Part shown: in pieces, positions 11,221 to 22,646 of the stretch | Position numbering within the stretch: position 1 is the first letter of the stretch | Layout: each line of letters starts with the position of its first letter | From: Ascaphus truei | Taxonomy: Eukaryota; Chordata; Amphibia; Anura; Ascaphidae | Length of the DNA stretch: 64,000 bases | Direction: 5' to 3' | Assembly (NCBI GenBank): GCA_036426205.1 | Contig: CM071568.1 | Span: 232,446,597 to 232,510,596, forward strand | Program-made: the position numbers and the translations under genes | The notes under the pieces: generated by a model | Seen by the model: only the letters and a program-made list of their open reading frames with translations | Told to the model about the DNA's origin: nothing | Databases searched by the model: none

Positions 11221-11599
11221 CATTTTTATTTTTGCATTTTTTAGTTAAGTCCCAGTGACACTCAGTGTCATTTTTACTTACAATCATTGGCAATATATCT
11301 TTTTTATTGCTTTTTATTCATTTTTTTCATTTTTTATTCTATTTTTATATGTTATGCACACTTCTTTTTGCTTTTTTGTTTTTATTAAATAGTCATTTTT
11401 AGTTTTTCCTGCCAGAATACATTTAGTTATTTTCACACTACTGTTTATTGGGCATATCTGCCTGGTGCAATACTTGCCACATCTGTCAGGGCTGCAGCAA
11501 TTTAGGTGTAGTGTGTGAAGGGCGCTGTCTATATTTTCTGTCACATATATATATATATTATTTTTTATCTGTTCCATTCCATTTTTTTCATATACTTAT

Positions 11600-11603
11600 T
11601 CAT

Positions 11604-11639
<36 letters not shown>

Positions 11640-11755
11640 ATTAATATATATATTATATATATATATATTCTATGCAATATAACTGTATGCTCATCTGCAT
11701 GTCTTTAGGCAGGTCTGCAACCCCGCCTTTTTTTATATATATATATATATATATA
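11600..11755. repeat. TA microsatellites with MITE M2 fragment
   Basis: TA-rich runs at 11600-11669 and 11733-11755 bracket a short piece (about 11676-11732) whose ATGCTCATCTGCATG and GGTCTGCAACCCCGCC blocks match the palindromic MITE (here called M2) at 61578-61962 and 54538-54790. Confidence 0.8.
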
Positions 11756-11788
11756 AAGCAAAAAAAGCCATGTTAGTCCAGTTGTGAT

Positions 11789-11996
11789 AGTGCAGAATAA
11801 TGAGTTCTTCAGTATTAGTGATACCATTTTTTTATTGGACAACACTTTTATGTCATAGGACAAGCTTTCGAGAGTGATCTTCTCTTGCTTGACCTCAAGA
11901 AGAGAGGAGAACTCTCGAAAGCTTGTCCTATGACATAAATTGTTAGTCCAATAAAAAAGGTATCACCTAATACTGAAGACTCATTTATTCTGCACT
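11789..11996. mobile_element. Palindromic pair of PLE ends
   Basis: The left half (11789-11888) is closely the reverse complement of the right half (11893-11996). Each half holds the tail with TATTGGAC and TCATAGGACAAGCTTTCGAGAG. Near the centre, the plus strand reads CTCAAGA, a GAGAG/CTCTC stem and GAAAG, a degenerate hammerhead-like core. Such head-to-head terminal repeats are known for PLE insertions. Family assignment rests on the shared tail with the segment at 260-395. Confidence 0.6.
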
Positions 11997-12033
11997 GTGT
12001 GTGTGTGTGTGTGTTGTGTGTGTGTGTGTGTGT
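11995..12033. repeat. (TG)n microsatellite
   Basis: About 18 TG units with one interruption. Confidence 0.97.
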
Positions 12034-12390
12034 ATATAAGAAATATATATATATATATCATTGTGTATATCTTTTATATGTATCATTCACCCTTTTTTTA
12101 GCAAGGATGATAATGTGTACATTTAAATATATATTATTTCGTTATAATATTCATTCATATGATAATGTTTATTGTTTTGTTTAATATGAGATTATATCTG
12201 TTATTCACTTGTTGTCACTATCTAATTGTATTACATATGACTTTCACACATTTCTTTCATTAGCTTTACCAGCTTCTTATAATGCACACCATTATGCACT
12301 TGCACTCTTAATATTGCCTCCATTGCTATCTTACACACCAATTGGAATCAAGGAAGGGCTATAGATATCCATCTAGCCCTTCCCCCCCGG

Positions 12391-13080
12391 GACGGCCCCT
12401 GATGAAGTCAGTCACTTACTGACGAAACATGTTGGGTGTGTCATCACGTTGAGGGTGGAGCTACGTGAGGATTCCCTATGACGAGGTCAGCTGTTCTGTT
12501 GAGAGACCGCTCCTGCCAGACTGCCTCCGATTGATGAGTGATACTAATTGCCTACTGTTGCGGTTGTTTGGCTGTGGATTTCCATTCTAGCACACGCCTG
12601 GGTTGAGGTTGCCTGATCGAGCTGGGAGAAACACCCGTTGATACTCTCGTGAGATGCACGGGTCCCGACGCCGATTAACCAGGTACTCCCCTTAGTGCTT
12701 CTACATCTCAGCTTCCAATTACTGCTACACGAGGCATCCAGCTGACAGACGCGCAGGCTGCGCAAGTGTCTGTTCAGCTTACACCTGGGCACTTCTGTTT
12801 AGGAGACTGATACTACCATCCTTCACATTAGAATTGCTTGAGCAATACAGCTGCTACTGGAGTCGTTTACTCACTTCCTCTAAGGAGGCGAATTAAGGCA
12901 TATTTCAAACTGCAGAACTCAGCAGACTTTTTACCTATATCTCAGGTTCTCCTCACCAAATTGCTGCAGCAATCTCTCCCTCTAATTTTATTGTTATTAA
13001 TTCTGTTTGGCAAATCTACCTTTATATGGTTATTTATTATTTGTTATTTGCTAAAATATCTTATTAAATGATTATCAATT
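12391..13080 (+). mobile_element. PLE terminal repeat with hammerhead motif (copy 1 of 3)
   Basis: At 12396-12437: CCC, core CTGATGA, stem II GTCAGT/ACTGAC (6 perfect base pairs), GAAA, palindromic mini stem III ACATGT, then T and GGG that pairs with CCC as stem I. All conserved hammerhead core bases are present. The 650 bp that follow carry no PLE protein. The minus frame at 12544-12792 shows no known domain. The element may end before the next motif at 13120. Confidence 0.65.
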
Positions 13081-13119
13081 ACCTATAGGATATTTGCAGA
13101 ATATTGGTTCCTCGTGTAG

Positions 13120-13510
13120 CATGTACCTGATGAAATCCGGTCACGGAAGAAACGCGTAGGGTCACGTGGTGTGATTCATCTCACGGTGATCAAGCCGAGA
13201 ATATGTTGAGACTGCCCCTGGGCACTAGGAACGTGATTCACGAGGAACCAATATTCTGCAAACTCGGGTTGCTGGCGGATTTTAAAACAGTGACACCAGC
13301 AGTGAGTTCCTGGAGACTACATCATACAATGGAGCGGGCAGATGGCGTTTTTCTCCTACAACTTTGGCGCATGAGATCAGCTCATACCATGCTTATATAC
13401 TTTGGCAAGATTGTGAGTTTGAATTTGTCTAAGTTCTATTTTATTAAACATTTTATACTCTGGTATCACACGAGGATCAGGCGCTTTTTTTTCTCTGTTA
13501 GGTGCACTTT
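13120..13510 (+). mobile_element. PLE terminal repeat with hammerhead motif (copy 2 of 3)
   Basis: At 13127-13160: CTGATGA, stem II TCCG/CGGA, GAAA, ACGCGT, A, GGG. The core is intact but stem I is poor on the 5' side (GTAC before the core), so cleavage is doubtful. The segment ends near a GGCGC plus T-rich tract at about 13480-13500, the shared PLE-end signature. Confidence 0.58.
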
Positions 13511-13936
13511 GGGAGGTTGTTGACCCCAGAAGAAAGGCTGCCAGCATCCAAGATGCGTTCTTAAAGGTTTTTTTATCATCATGGATTCATTGATGGATCA
13601 TTCATGATCCAATACATGGAGTTGTGATTTTTTCTATTCAAGTCTTCATTGCTTTTTATACTTTTTCACAGTTTTATACTAGTTTGTTATTAGTCATATT
13701 TGTTATTTAGGGCAATGGTTTATATCATAGTCATTTTATTATTATTTTATTAATATATGGTGTTATAGCCTTAGTATAATAGTAGCATATCAGGACAGGT
13801 ACAACATTGTTTTTATTAACAATACTAATAGACATCTTATCATTACACCTTAGGTGTTTATGTTTAGTTTGGACTGACATACATTCAGTGATTCACTCCC
13901 TAGGCGCTGTCTACAATTCTTTTTTTTTTCTTCTGG
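13511..13936. other. No gene seen
   Basis: AT-rich sequence between PLE pieces, probably PLE-derived 3' DNA; no ORF with domain content. Confidence 0.45.
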
Positions 13937-13978
<42 letters not shown>

Positions 13979-14016
13979 ACACACACACACACACACACCA
14001 CACACACACACACACC
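13937..14016. repeat. (CA)n microsatellite
   Basis: About 40 CA units with two single-base interruptions. Confidence 0.98.
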
Positions 14017-14057
14017 GAATCACATCTTTGCTGTCTATATATATGCATAAATATAAA

Positions 14058-14875
14058 TCCCCTGAGGAAGTCATCATCGATGACGAAACGCGTAGGGCGT
14101 GACTAATTTGGGACCGCCATTTGGCCACGAGCACTGAGGCCAGCTGTCATCAGAGACTCTATCCTTTCTTTGTTTCACACAAGAATCCCACTCCAAAACA
14201 CATTAACCATAGAGGACCTGGAGGACTTTTGCGGTCTAGAGGGTCTCTTCCCCGCCGAACATTGAATGCGAGTTTCCGCTTTCGGTTTACCGGTTCATCA
14301 GCTACACGAGGGGAGTCACGTGAGGACGCCAGTACCTGGAGCTACATTGAGAGGATCGAGCTGGCGGCACATGAGAGCCTATCGCATACCTGCTATTTAT
14401 CGTTTTAAACCTTGTGAGTGGGCATTTGATAGATTTTATGTTCCTTGAAATACAAATTTTATTATGTTAATGCACTAGGTTTGCGCCTGTTTTTTCTTTT
14501 TCCCTTTTTTTCAGATATGGCTAGGGTGATCCTTTTGAAACGGGCCGCAAGAACCTGGTGCAGTTATCATTGGAACAGGACTATTTTATCTTTAAAGGTT
14601 TTTTCCTTACCCATTTTTTATTTTTCATTTTTTACTTTTTCACTTTTTATATTTTGTGGCATTAAAGTTTTTTATATATTTTTTATCCATACATAGGATT
14701 TTTATATCTAATATTAGCTGTGATTTAGTTCTTATTGCTATATTTTTTAGTCTTTATCTTTGTGTATTAGTCTCCCATTAGCCACCCCACCAAGCACCCT
14801 TTCATGATTAGCTTGACCGGTTCACTATATTAATTGGATATATCTGGAGGCGCTACTTCATTTTTTGTCTGTTTT
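14058..14875 (+). mobile_element. PLE terminal repeat with hammerhead motif (copy 3 of 3)
   Basis: At 14059-14098: CCC, CTGAGGA, stem II GTCATC/GATGAC (6 perfect pairs, 3-base loop), GAAA, ACGCGT, A, GGG. Every conserved hammerhead position is kept and stem I has at least three G:C pairs. The piece ends at a GAGGCGCT block followed by a T-rich tract and a TA run near 14876. Frames at 14121-14408 and 14266-14448 lie inside and have no domain. Confidence 0.66.
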
Positions 14876-17360
14876 GATATATATATATATAGGACTTAAC
14901 ACTTTCATTACATGTTTCATACAAAGATATAGATATTTTTTTATATATACATATTTTATATTATTTCTCTATTATATATATATATAAATCTATAGATATA
15001 ATGCATCTATTGCATATATGTATAGATATGCTATATCGTATATATATACCTGCCTATATCAGAATCCAAATCTCGCATATATCCTCTATATAGATATCTA
15101 TACTCTATATATATTTTGATATTATATCGATCTCTCTCCATAAATCTAAATCATGTCTAATTACCCACATCATCTCTTCTATGTATTAACCCATGAATGA
15201 AAGTGTTAAGTCCTATACTGGGTACAATCATTTGGGTAGCACTTTAGACCTGCCCTTTTTACTTGTGGGCTATTCCCAGAAATAACGCTATAATAATCAT
15301 GGTCTGGATGTGAGTAACTGCAGGTTTTGGTGTGACCTAATTATCGTAACATTATTTCCATGCGCTATCATGAACGGAGGTTTCTTGATAGGAGCTGTTG
15401 GGTTAACAGCTCATTAGCATATGATTTGTATAGGAGTAATCCAGACGTCTAATTAAAGTTATCGATCCAATTTTTCTTTGGTTAAAGCGAGGGCATCGTA
15501 ACGCTAATCATGTTTGTGGATATGCAATAAAACATTTAAACGACCTCTGAGGATCTACTCCATGGTATGTAACCCAATATGTTTTGAATTAAATTCCAAA
15601 TAACAAATAAATGTCATTAAAAAAAATGACCAAAACTGTACTTTTAATCTACTATGTGTATTTTTCTTTTTGTATATATAAAACCATGGGGCTTCATGCG
15701 CTAACCCCACCCTCCACAAAATAATGACAGTCTGACTTTTTCTTTCCCCACTTTCTTTCTCTATCATCCCCCATTCTTTTCTCTCCCTCATCTTTCTCTA
15801 CTGCACCTATCTTTTAATACCTTTTGATGTCAATTTTTTCCGCCTCTCTCTCCTCCAGCATTCTTGCTTTCTCCTCACGTCAACTGACACTCTTCCTTTC
15901 TTCATCTGCTTTCTGTCTAAACTTTATAGCTATCTGACTCTCCATATCTGCCACCAGGCTATGTGCATTATGATGTCACCGATGAGCTAATCTCATCGAG
16001 GGACGGAGAACACGTTTTTTTTTTTTTTTTTTAATATCGAGAGATACCATATTAATAAAAAAGCAATGTATGTTTGACTTTTTGAAACAGAAATGTAAAT
16101 AGTTCATATTTAAATGCCAAGAGCCACCTACACACACCTAGTTGAAAGAGCTTGAAGAGAGAACAAAGCCTGCTGTAAATATTTCAGGAAGCCAATAATA
16201 AAAAAGGAGTGGTTCGTTCTTCAGTGTAATAAGTGCCCATAAAAGCTTTTATTGTTCAAGGAGTTATTTTACAAAGAGCAGTATTAAAAAAAGCTCAATG
16301 TAAGTAGAAAATCGCGTGCAGTAGACTGAAGAGACAGATGAGAAAGATGTTATCAGTATTTTGAGTTCTTCTATTCAGATGAAATTATTAGAAGGTTACT
16401 CCATAATAGATGTGTTGAGCACATGTTTTCTCTTGTTTTAAACATATATTTATCTGCACTTACGCTGGCAGAAGGAAGTAGTAACAACTGTATATGAATG
16501 TATTTGCACATTAATAAATCTGATTAATTTCACGAACATTGCTGCTGCAAGTGTATTTATTATGCTGTTAAGAAAAACCAGTAGTTATCTTTCAATAATT
16601 CAAAAAGTCAGGGAAGGTAAATATAAATACAAGTTAAAAATCCAATTGAATAGACGAATAAAGATGTGCAAATCTATCCGAGGTCAGTTCACGAGAAGAT
16701 TGCTGAATGTTTTTTAAAAAATTATAAAAGCACAAAATAGTAATTAGAATGCCGTTTGGTTATTTGCAAGGCACAAGAAGTGAACTTCTTGATTTTATAT
16801 GTACATATTGAGAAACGTGGCAACTTAAAAAAAAATTAGTTAACATTTTGCAATTGTTGGTATTAAAGCTGCTCTCTGAGTAAGATATGTTTATAAGACA
16901 TATGTTTGTGTAAGACTTTGTTAGAATACTGTAGTGCGGCAACCAAAGATATCCAGCTCTGAGTAAGATATGTTTGTTTATTTATTTTGGAGAAGTTTAT
17001 TTATGTAGTGTTTTTTTCGCAGCTACAGATATCCAGGTTTATCTGTGAATTAACAAAGCATTGATGTGATTAAAAAGTAAAAACACTATGTAATGATAGT
17101 GACTGCTTCACCACTCCCAAATTATCTAGCATATTTTCTGTACATGAATGTCACATTAACCCGCCCGTCAAGAGTTTCTGGGAAAGGATTGCATTATTTT
17201 CACAAGCAAATCTCAACAAGAAGTGAAAGAAAATACTAAAAGGTTATTAAAACATATTGCTGGGAGATTTTTTTAAACCAATGTTTTAGGACAACACAGA
17301 TTAGCGTATTATGGGATATAAATAGTGATACGTGTGAGTTATTAAAAACTCATCTCCATA
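14876..17360. other. AT-rich, no gene seen
   Basis: TA-rich tracts to about 15130, then unique-looking sequence with a poly(T) run at 16015-16031. Minus frames at 15555-15791 and 16760-16942 are short, low-complexity in places and unrecognised. No exon-like block with splice sites was found. Confidence 0.6.
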
Positions 17361-17367
17361 TTTGAGG

Positions 17368-17491
17368 GTTATTCATTGAGCTGCAATAGTGCCGATTCAG
17401 GTACTATGTTACGGAAACTCCCTTTGAGTTAAATAGGAGTTTCTATTTCATAGTGACCCGAGTAGCACTGTCGCAGTTTAATGAATAATCC
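17368..17491. mobile_element. Fold-back MITE, imperfect
   Basis: GTTATTCATTGAGCTGCAAT at the left and the partial reverse complement ending in GTTTAATGAATAAT at the right pair over about 50 bp per arm, closing on GGAAACTCC/GGAGTTTC. TTATTCA(C/T)TAA-type ends also occur near 28855-28960 and 52640-52900, suggesting a dispersed family. Confidence 0.6.
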
Positions 17492-17528
17492 TGTTTGTCC
17501 TAAAGTCATCAAACTCTGTTAAAACGTA

Positions 17529-18045
17529 TGTAGCACCTGGTCGCCCCTGCCACTGAAGATCTGGCCACTACATGTGTGTTTTCCTTTGATACGGTCGCTC
17601 ACCTGCTTGTTCAGGAGGTCTGAGTTGCTCCGCAGTTGGAGTTTGGGAGCAGCATCAGGGCAGGATATCCTCATCTCTTACAGTGCAGCGCCTCCATCCC
17701 ATCAGGATCCTGCGGATTACAGGATGGTCCCCACAGGCCATACTCCTTCCCAATAACCACACAGCATATTGGGTCCAATGGCAGGTTTATTGTATTTACA
17801 GGATGACATAACTCCTTCCCTGGAGCAAACCCCTTGGGCTTGAGGCCCCAAGAGCCCCCCCTAATCTCCTCAACCCTCTTATAGGGAAAAGGGTATACAC
17901 GGTACCATAACCATCCACCTCAGAGCATCTCAATTTGGGAGGTGTCAGCTTTAATACCCGGTGGGAAGTGCTTGTAACCCTGCCCCATAACAGGGCAGGT
18001 CCAGGTACTGACAGGCATCACACCATACCCTTACCTGGTGTGACA
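17529..18045 (-). mobile_element. Solo LTR, gypsy-like
   Basis: Begins TGTAGCACC and ends GGTGTGACA on the plus strand, giving TG...CA termini with a short imperfect inverted repeat. Its interior shares the block GCAGCGCCTCC and nearby sequence with the LTRs at 26894-27799 and 60171-61530, which belong to a minus-strand gypsy element; minus orientation is taken from that. No clear target-site duplication. The frame at 17574-17756 lies inside and is not a gene. Confidence 0.55.
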
Positions 18046-18830
18046 CCAATAAAAAGCAGTTAATTACCACATTGCACTACCATCGGATAGAGTAATGGCC
18101 AACAGCCCTGTTAGCCAAATCTGGCCTGGATTGATTTTTATGGGATGTAATTTTTTTATTTTAGGGGGCCCATCGACCTTGGATTCATGTTATGTTTTTT
18201 TATTTTTCGTTTTTTAATGGCCTTTGGCTTTTGGATTAATTTTCTATGGCTTTTGTATGGTGGGACATTGGCCATTTTTTGGGATTGGTTCTGAGAGGCT
18301 ACTGGCCCTGAAGATGAGGGCCTTAATCATGAATGGAGTAAGTGTGACAATATTACAACATGTTGATATCGATTGCCAGCGTGACTTTCTAGGCTCCCAT
18401 TGAGAGGGATTAGGTAGCCACTGTGACAATCAATAGGTTCATGTTTACAATGTATTTTTTAATGATGTTTATGTCTTGTATTATTAATGTAAATACACAT
18501 ATTTTTAATGTAAATTTTTTTAGTACTTCTAAAATAGCTGAATGTAGCTATTAGCCATAATTCTACAGAGATGGGTTTGATGTTTGTTGGTGAAGGTGGG
18601 GATAGGAGGTGTTATGTTTGCCCCAGGGACTGTAGTTAGGACCTTTTGGGGGAACCCATGACTAGCCAGCTACTTGGGCTACTAATGTTTTTTATGTAGT
18701 TAAGTGTGTAATAATTTATATTTTATGATATTCTCCATGTTGGCTTACCTTATCTTGCCTATTTCTATAATTGCCATTACAGTACATAAATAGGCATAAT
18801 AGGGCTAAAGTAATGACCGCCTGGAGTAGG
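18046..18830. repeat. Decayed palindromic repeat family A
   Basis: Blocks such as GTTTGTTGGTGAAGGTGGGGATAG (only partly quoted elsewhere) and CACTGTGACAATCAAT resemble 5520-5770 in the same order. No palindrome is complete. Confidence 0.4.
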
Positions 18831-19584
18831 GGATAAAAATATGCTATATTTTTTGCCATTAGCTAGGTTTCGAGAAATATCAAAACTTGATGACTGGCCC
18901 CAAAAGGATTACTTTGGTGGTATTTAGTCATTTTAGTGCCGGTCCTGATGCGGTTAAAAATTAGGGATTTTTTGCAGTACATTATTGATGACTTGCACTG
19001 ATTTTTTTTGTCTAACGGATTTTGATGACTCTAGGGCTTTGTGTCACTTTATATCTGTTCCTATTTATTTATTTCTGTTCCTTATACAGGAGTTATTCAT
19101 GAAAGAATTACTGGACATCTGTTATTCAGCAGTAAGGCCTCCCACCGTTTAATAAATGCTGTCATAGTATCACTATTCCCATCTCTTCTTGTAGTTTTGA
19201 ACACAATTTAACAACTAAAATGACTTCACTATCTAAATCAAAATCCAGGATACTCAGTTCAGGAATAATTGTATCTCAATTATTAGACACAGCATCTGGG
19301 TTCATAAACCTTGTAATTTGTTCACTGTTTGATTACTGGAAAATGTTGGTAGTTAAACTGAGCTACAAATGCAATTTACCAAAGTAATTAAAAGTTTTAA
19401 ATTAAGAAAAATAAATGGAAAATAAACTCACGAGGTTAATTTTGTGTAAATATGGTGGGCATTGAGATATGAGACTATTATTACTAATGGATATTTTACT
19501 CATTAGGACTTCTTTCCATTATATTTACTTATTTTTTTTATTGTGAAAAAAATAAATTATATTTACCTATTTGCTATAGTGTGA

Positions 19585-19895
19585 ATGAAAAAAAAAAGAC
19601 TGTCCACCTACAGTAAGTAAACACAGTTATCCAAGGCTTTTGAATCCCAGGGATACATTATGAATATTATGAATCCCATGGATCCATTATGGGGAAGTTG
19701 GTGCTAATTTCTGATTAATTGATATCACACTGATTTGCTTATATTATTGTGTCAAGGAAAAAAATGAATGTCCATCTATGCAGACACGATTATTACTGCT
19801 CGTAGCTGAACATGACTTTTGAATCCTGTGGATACATTGTGATGAAGGTGGTGCTAATTTCTGATAATTGACTTCATGCTGATTGCTGATATTCA
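19585..19895. repeat. Old ~165-bp tandem duplication
   Basis: 19585-19742 and about 19755-19895 share, in order, an A-rich start, TGTCCA(C/T)CTA, TTTTGAATCC, GGATACATT and GGTGCTAATTTCTGAT. Identity is modest, so the event is old. No coding content. Confidence 0.6.
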
Positions 19896-20103
19896 GTTTG
19901 CTCTGATAAGGAAATGTAAAGGAGGTTCAAAACCATGCTGTATTTTCCATTTAATTTGAAGCACAAAAAGTACCTGTATTTCCAGTTTCCCTCTATAATT
20001 ACCTTATGCATAATATTTGTCTTGCCTATAAGAATTGATCAAAAATGGAAAAACAAAATGTAATAGCCTGTTTGTATTAAGGCAATATGAGCTGAAATAT
20101 ATA

Positions 20104-20107
<4 letters not shown>

Positions 20108-20166
<59 letters not shown>
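20108..20166. repeat. (CA)n microsatellite
   Basis: About 29 uninterrupted CA units. Confidence 0.98.
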
Positions 20167-20167
<1 letters not shown>

Positions 20168-20237
20168 CACTCCACCACACACAAATGATTCAATTATGTT
20201 AATGTGTCCATGTTCTTTAGAAATCAATAAAACCAGT

Positions 20238-20463
20238 TTAACCCCAAGGGAAACATAAAAACATCACTCAAGTATATGCAAATCTTGTAAGACAAATTCA
20301 CAGCACAAAATCCAACGTTTTCGGTCCTGTATAGGACCTTCTTCAAGACACCCCTGAAGAAGGTCCATACAGGCCGAAACGTTGATTGGCCTATGTATCT
20401 TGTCTTATTACAAGATTTTTGCATATACTTTTGAGTGCTGTTTTTTTGTTTCCCCTTGGGGTT
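20238..20463. mobile_element. Palindromic pair of PLE ends with hammerhead-like core
   Basis: Left (20238-20345) and right (20350-20463) halves are near reverse complements, from AACCCCAAGGG to CCCCTTGGGGTT. The right half carries CCC, CTGAAGA, a GGTC/GGCC-type stem and GAAAC (20351-20380). The plus-strand 3' partner of stem I is not clear, so the ribozyme is doubtful; the head-to-head arrangement matches that at 11789-11996. Confidence 0.58.
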
Positions 20464-20584
20464 ACTCTCTCTCTCGCTCTCTCTCTCTCTATTTTTAAAT
20501 TCATTTTTTTAAATTAAATATAGTCACTGTTGGATTTAGGGTTGGCAGGTGTCCAGTACTGAACTGGACTGTCCTGTATTTGGG

Positions 20585-21457
20585 CAGATAGACAATTACA
20601 AAAAGCTTAAGGACATCCCGAAAAATGTCATTGATAAAGTCCTGAAAGACAGCCGGGCCGTTGCACAAGCCAAAGGGCATCACAAGGTACTCATAGTGGC
20701 CGCTAAGGGTGTTAAAGGCGGTCTTCCATTCGTCACCCTCCCGGATACGAATAAGATTATATGCCCTGCGAAAGTCTAGCTTGGAAAATAGCCTAGCGCC
20801 CTGAAGTCTGTCGAAGAGTTCAGTGATGAGTGGGAGATGGTACGGTTCTTCACCGTAATGCGGTTCGTCGCCCGGTAGTCTATACACGGTCTGAAGTATA
20901 CCGTCCTTCTTAACAAAAAATAATCTGTTCCCCGCGGGTGAGTTGGAATGCCGTATAAAGCCCCGCTTCAAGTTCTCGCAGATATATTCGTCCATGGCTT
21001 CTGTCTCAGGCAGAGAGAGGGGGTAGGATTTGGATTTGTGCAATGTGTATCCAGGCACCAAGTCTATCAGACAATCGTAAGATCTGTGAGGGGGTAGTAC
21101 CTCGGACTGAGTTTTGCTGAAGACATCCATAAAATCTGCATACGGGGCGGATAAATTTCCCTTGGGGTTAGATGTATTAGCCAGCAGTTGGGACGGAAGC
21201 ACAGCTGGTGGGGAAGACTCCTCTGACCTTGACCTCCAGTCAATGGGATCTTGAGATGTCCAATTGATACGCGGATTGTGCTTCTGCAACCATGGCAAGC
21301 CAAGAGTGACAGGTGTTCCAGGAGCATGGATTACATCCAAGACCAGGGTCTCCTTGTGGTAATGAGAAGAAAGGGTGAGAGGGCTGGTCTCCAAGGAGAT
21401 GTACAGTATGCCGGGTTGAGCGGATGGCCGTCGATCCCTACCAAGGCAACGGGACAC
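20585..21457 (-). pseudogene. Sushi-type Ty3/gypsy pol: protease end to RT palm
   Basis: In a long minus frame, residues about 90-290 hold a gypsy reverse transcriptase N-terminal half: VFSKTQSEVLPPHRSYDC, ESxEN-type helix (MDEYICENLKRGFIR), SPAG, FVKKDG, LFSKLDFRRAYNLIRI with the first catalytic Asp, and LVMPFGLCNGPAVFQDF. It stops at VIVYL just where the YLDD catalytic pair should follow; from there toward 20501 the frame reads a different repeat. The element is therefore truncated inside the RT and dead. Motif style fits the Sushi-ichi/RTL-related gypsy lineage. Confidence 0.88.
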
Positions 21458-21693
21458 TTCTTCCTGAGTGGAATCTGATTCAGTTCTGAGAAGTTCTGGT
21501 CCACCAAGTTTCCTCCTGCACCGGAATCGATGAATGCTGTTGTGGAAGTCTGGAACGTAGGACCAGAGAGGGAGACGGGGATGGTCAACATCTTAAGAAG
21601 TTTCTTTTTGGAAAGGGGATAAGGGGAATTAGCACCCAGGAAGAGCCCCTTCGTACTCACTGGGCTTGGTCGTTTCCCGGACATAGTGGACAT
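21331..21693 (-). pseudogene. Gypsy aspartic protease fragment
   Basis: The frame includes AFIDSGAGGNLVD, a retroviral-type aspartic protease active site (D-S-G), followed by RKKCPVALVGIDG. It overlaps and is out of frame with the RT frame, so at least one frameshift lies between them. The protease would process the gag-pol precursor in an active element. Confidence 0.85.
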
Positions 21694-21770
21694 TCGCGGA
21701 TTAGATGCTCAGAACTGGGCTTGGTTGTTTCCTGGACAAAGTGGACATTCGCGGATTAGATGCTCAGAGG
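21661..21770. repeat. 55-bp tandem duplication inside gypsy element
   Basis: 21661-21715 and 21716-21770 both run from TGGGCTTGG to GATGCTCAG and differ at only a few positions. The unit length is not a multiple of three, so the duplication throws the region between gag zinc knuckle and protease out of frame. Confidence 0.9.
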
Positions 21771-22644
21771 ATCCGCAGTAATAGCATAACCCACCGGCTC
21801 TGCGGAATTATGGTATAGGTGCCCGGGTGTGCTGGACTTCGAGTTGCATCGGTTCTGGAGCCTCCAGAGCGGGCAACGGGGAGACGGCAGGTCTCGTGGT
21901 TGAAGATAACCTGGGAAAGGGGGCACGGAAAGTCACAAATGGGGGGTGTTGGCGCTCGGAGTGGCGTACCTGGAGACGTTGGTCCACCCGAATGGCCTGG
22001 GAGATGAGTTCCTCCAGAAGCCCTGGCCTAGGTTGTGAGGCGAGCTCGTCCTTCACGGAATCCGTTAACCCTTGCCAAAAGACTGCGACTAAAGCCTTCT
22101 GGCTCCACCGAGTCTCAGCGGCTAGGGTCCTGAATCCAACGCATACTGGGCCACAGGTCGACGTCCCTGTGAAAGCTGAAGCAAAGAGTCAGAGACAGTC
22201 TCCTGGCGTGCCCCCCGCACGAAGACCTGTCGAAAGTCTCGTCTAAATGCAGCATAATCTTGAGTAATTTCGGGGCGTAGATCCCAAATCGGGGAGGCCC
22301 ATGCCAGGGCATTTCCCGTGAGTAGGCTGTAGACGTACGCCACCTTCTTATGACCAGAAGAATACTGTTGCGGAGCCATCTCAAACTGGATCTCGCATTG
22401 ATTGAGATATCCACGACAGGCGTGCGGGTCCCCATTGTACGGCTTGGGTGCCGGAATCTTCGGGCCTGGTGCTGCGGCACCCACCGGTTCCACCTGCACA
22501 TGAGGTGCAACCACAGGGGGTGCCTGTAAAGAGGGATCTTCTACCTGTCACGTGAGAAGAACCAGTTATGGTCTGAATTTGCTGATACATGGCCGTCATC
22601 ATAATGCCAAGTTCAGTCTGGTCTGCGTCTTGTGGGCTCGACAT
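21700..22644 (-). pseudogene. Gypsy gag, frameshifted
   Basis: Gag begins at the minus-strand ATG at 22642-22644 (MSSPQDADQTELG). After a frameshift near 22510 it continues as PAPKPYNGDPHACRGYLNQC and LTGNALAWASPIWD, a capsid-like gag core. A second shift leads to LLEELISQAIRVDQRL and finally a zinc knuckle CYYCGSSEHLIREC (C-x2-C-x4-H-x4-C) at about 21745-21790. Gag would form the particle and bind RNA. Two frameshifts make it dead. Confidence 0.85.
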
Positions 22645-22646
22645 AA

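Noticed and set aside
13807..14134. Open frames on both strands over the CA array
   Set aside because: Low-complexity translation of a microsatellite.
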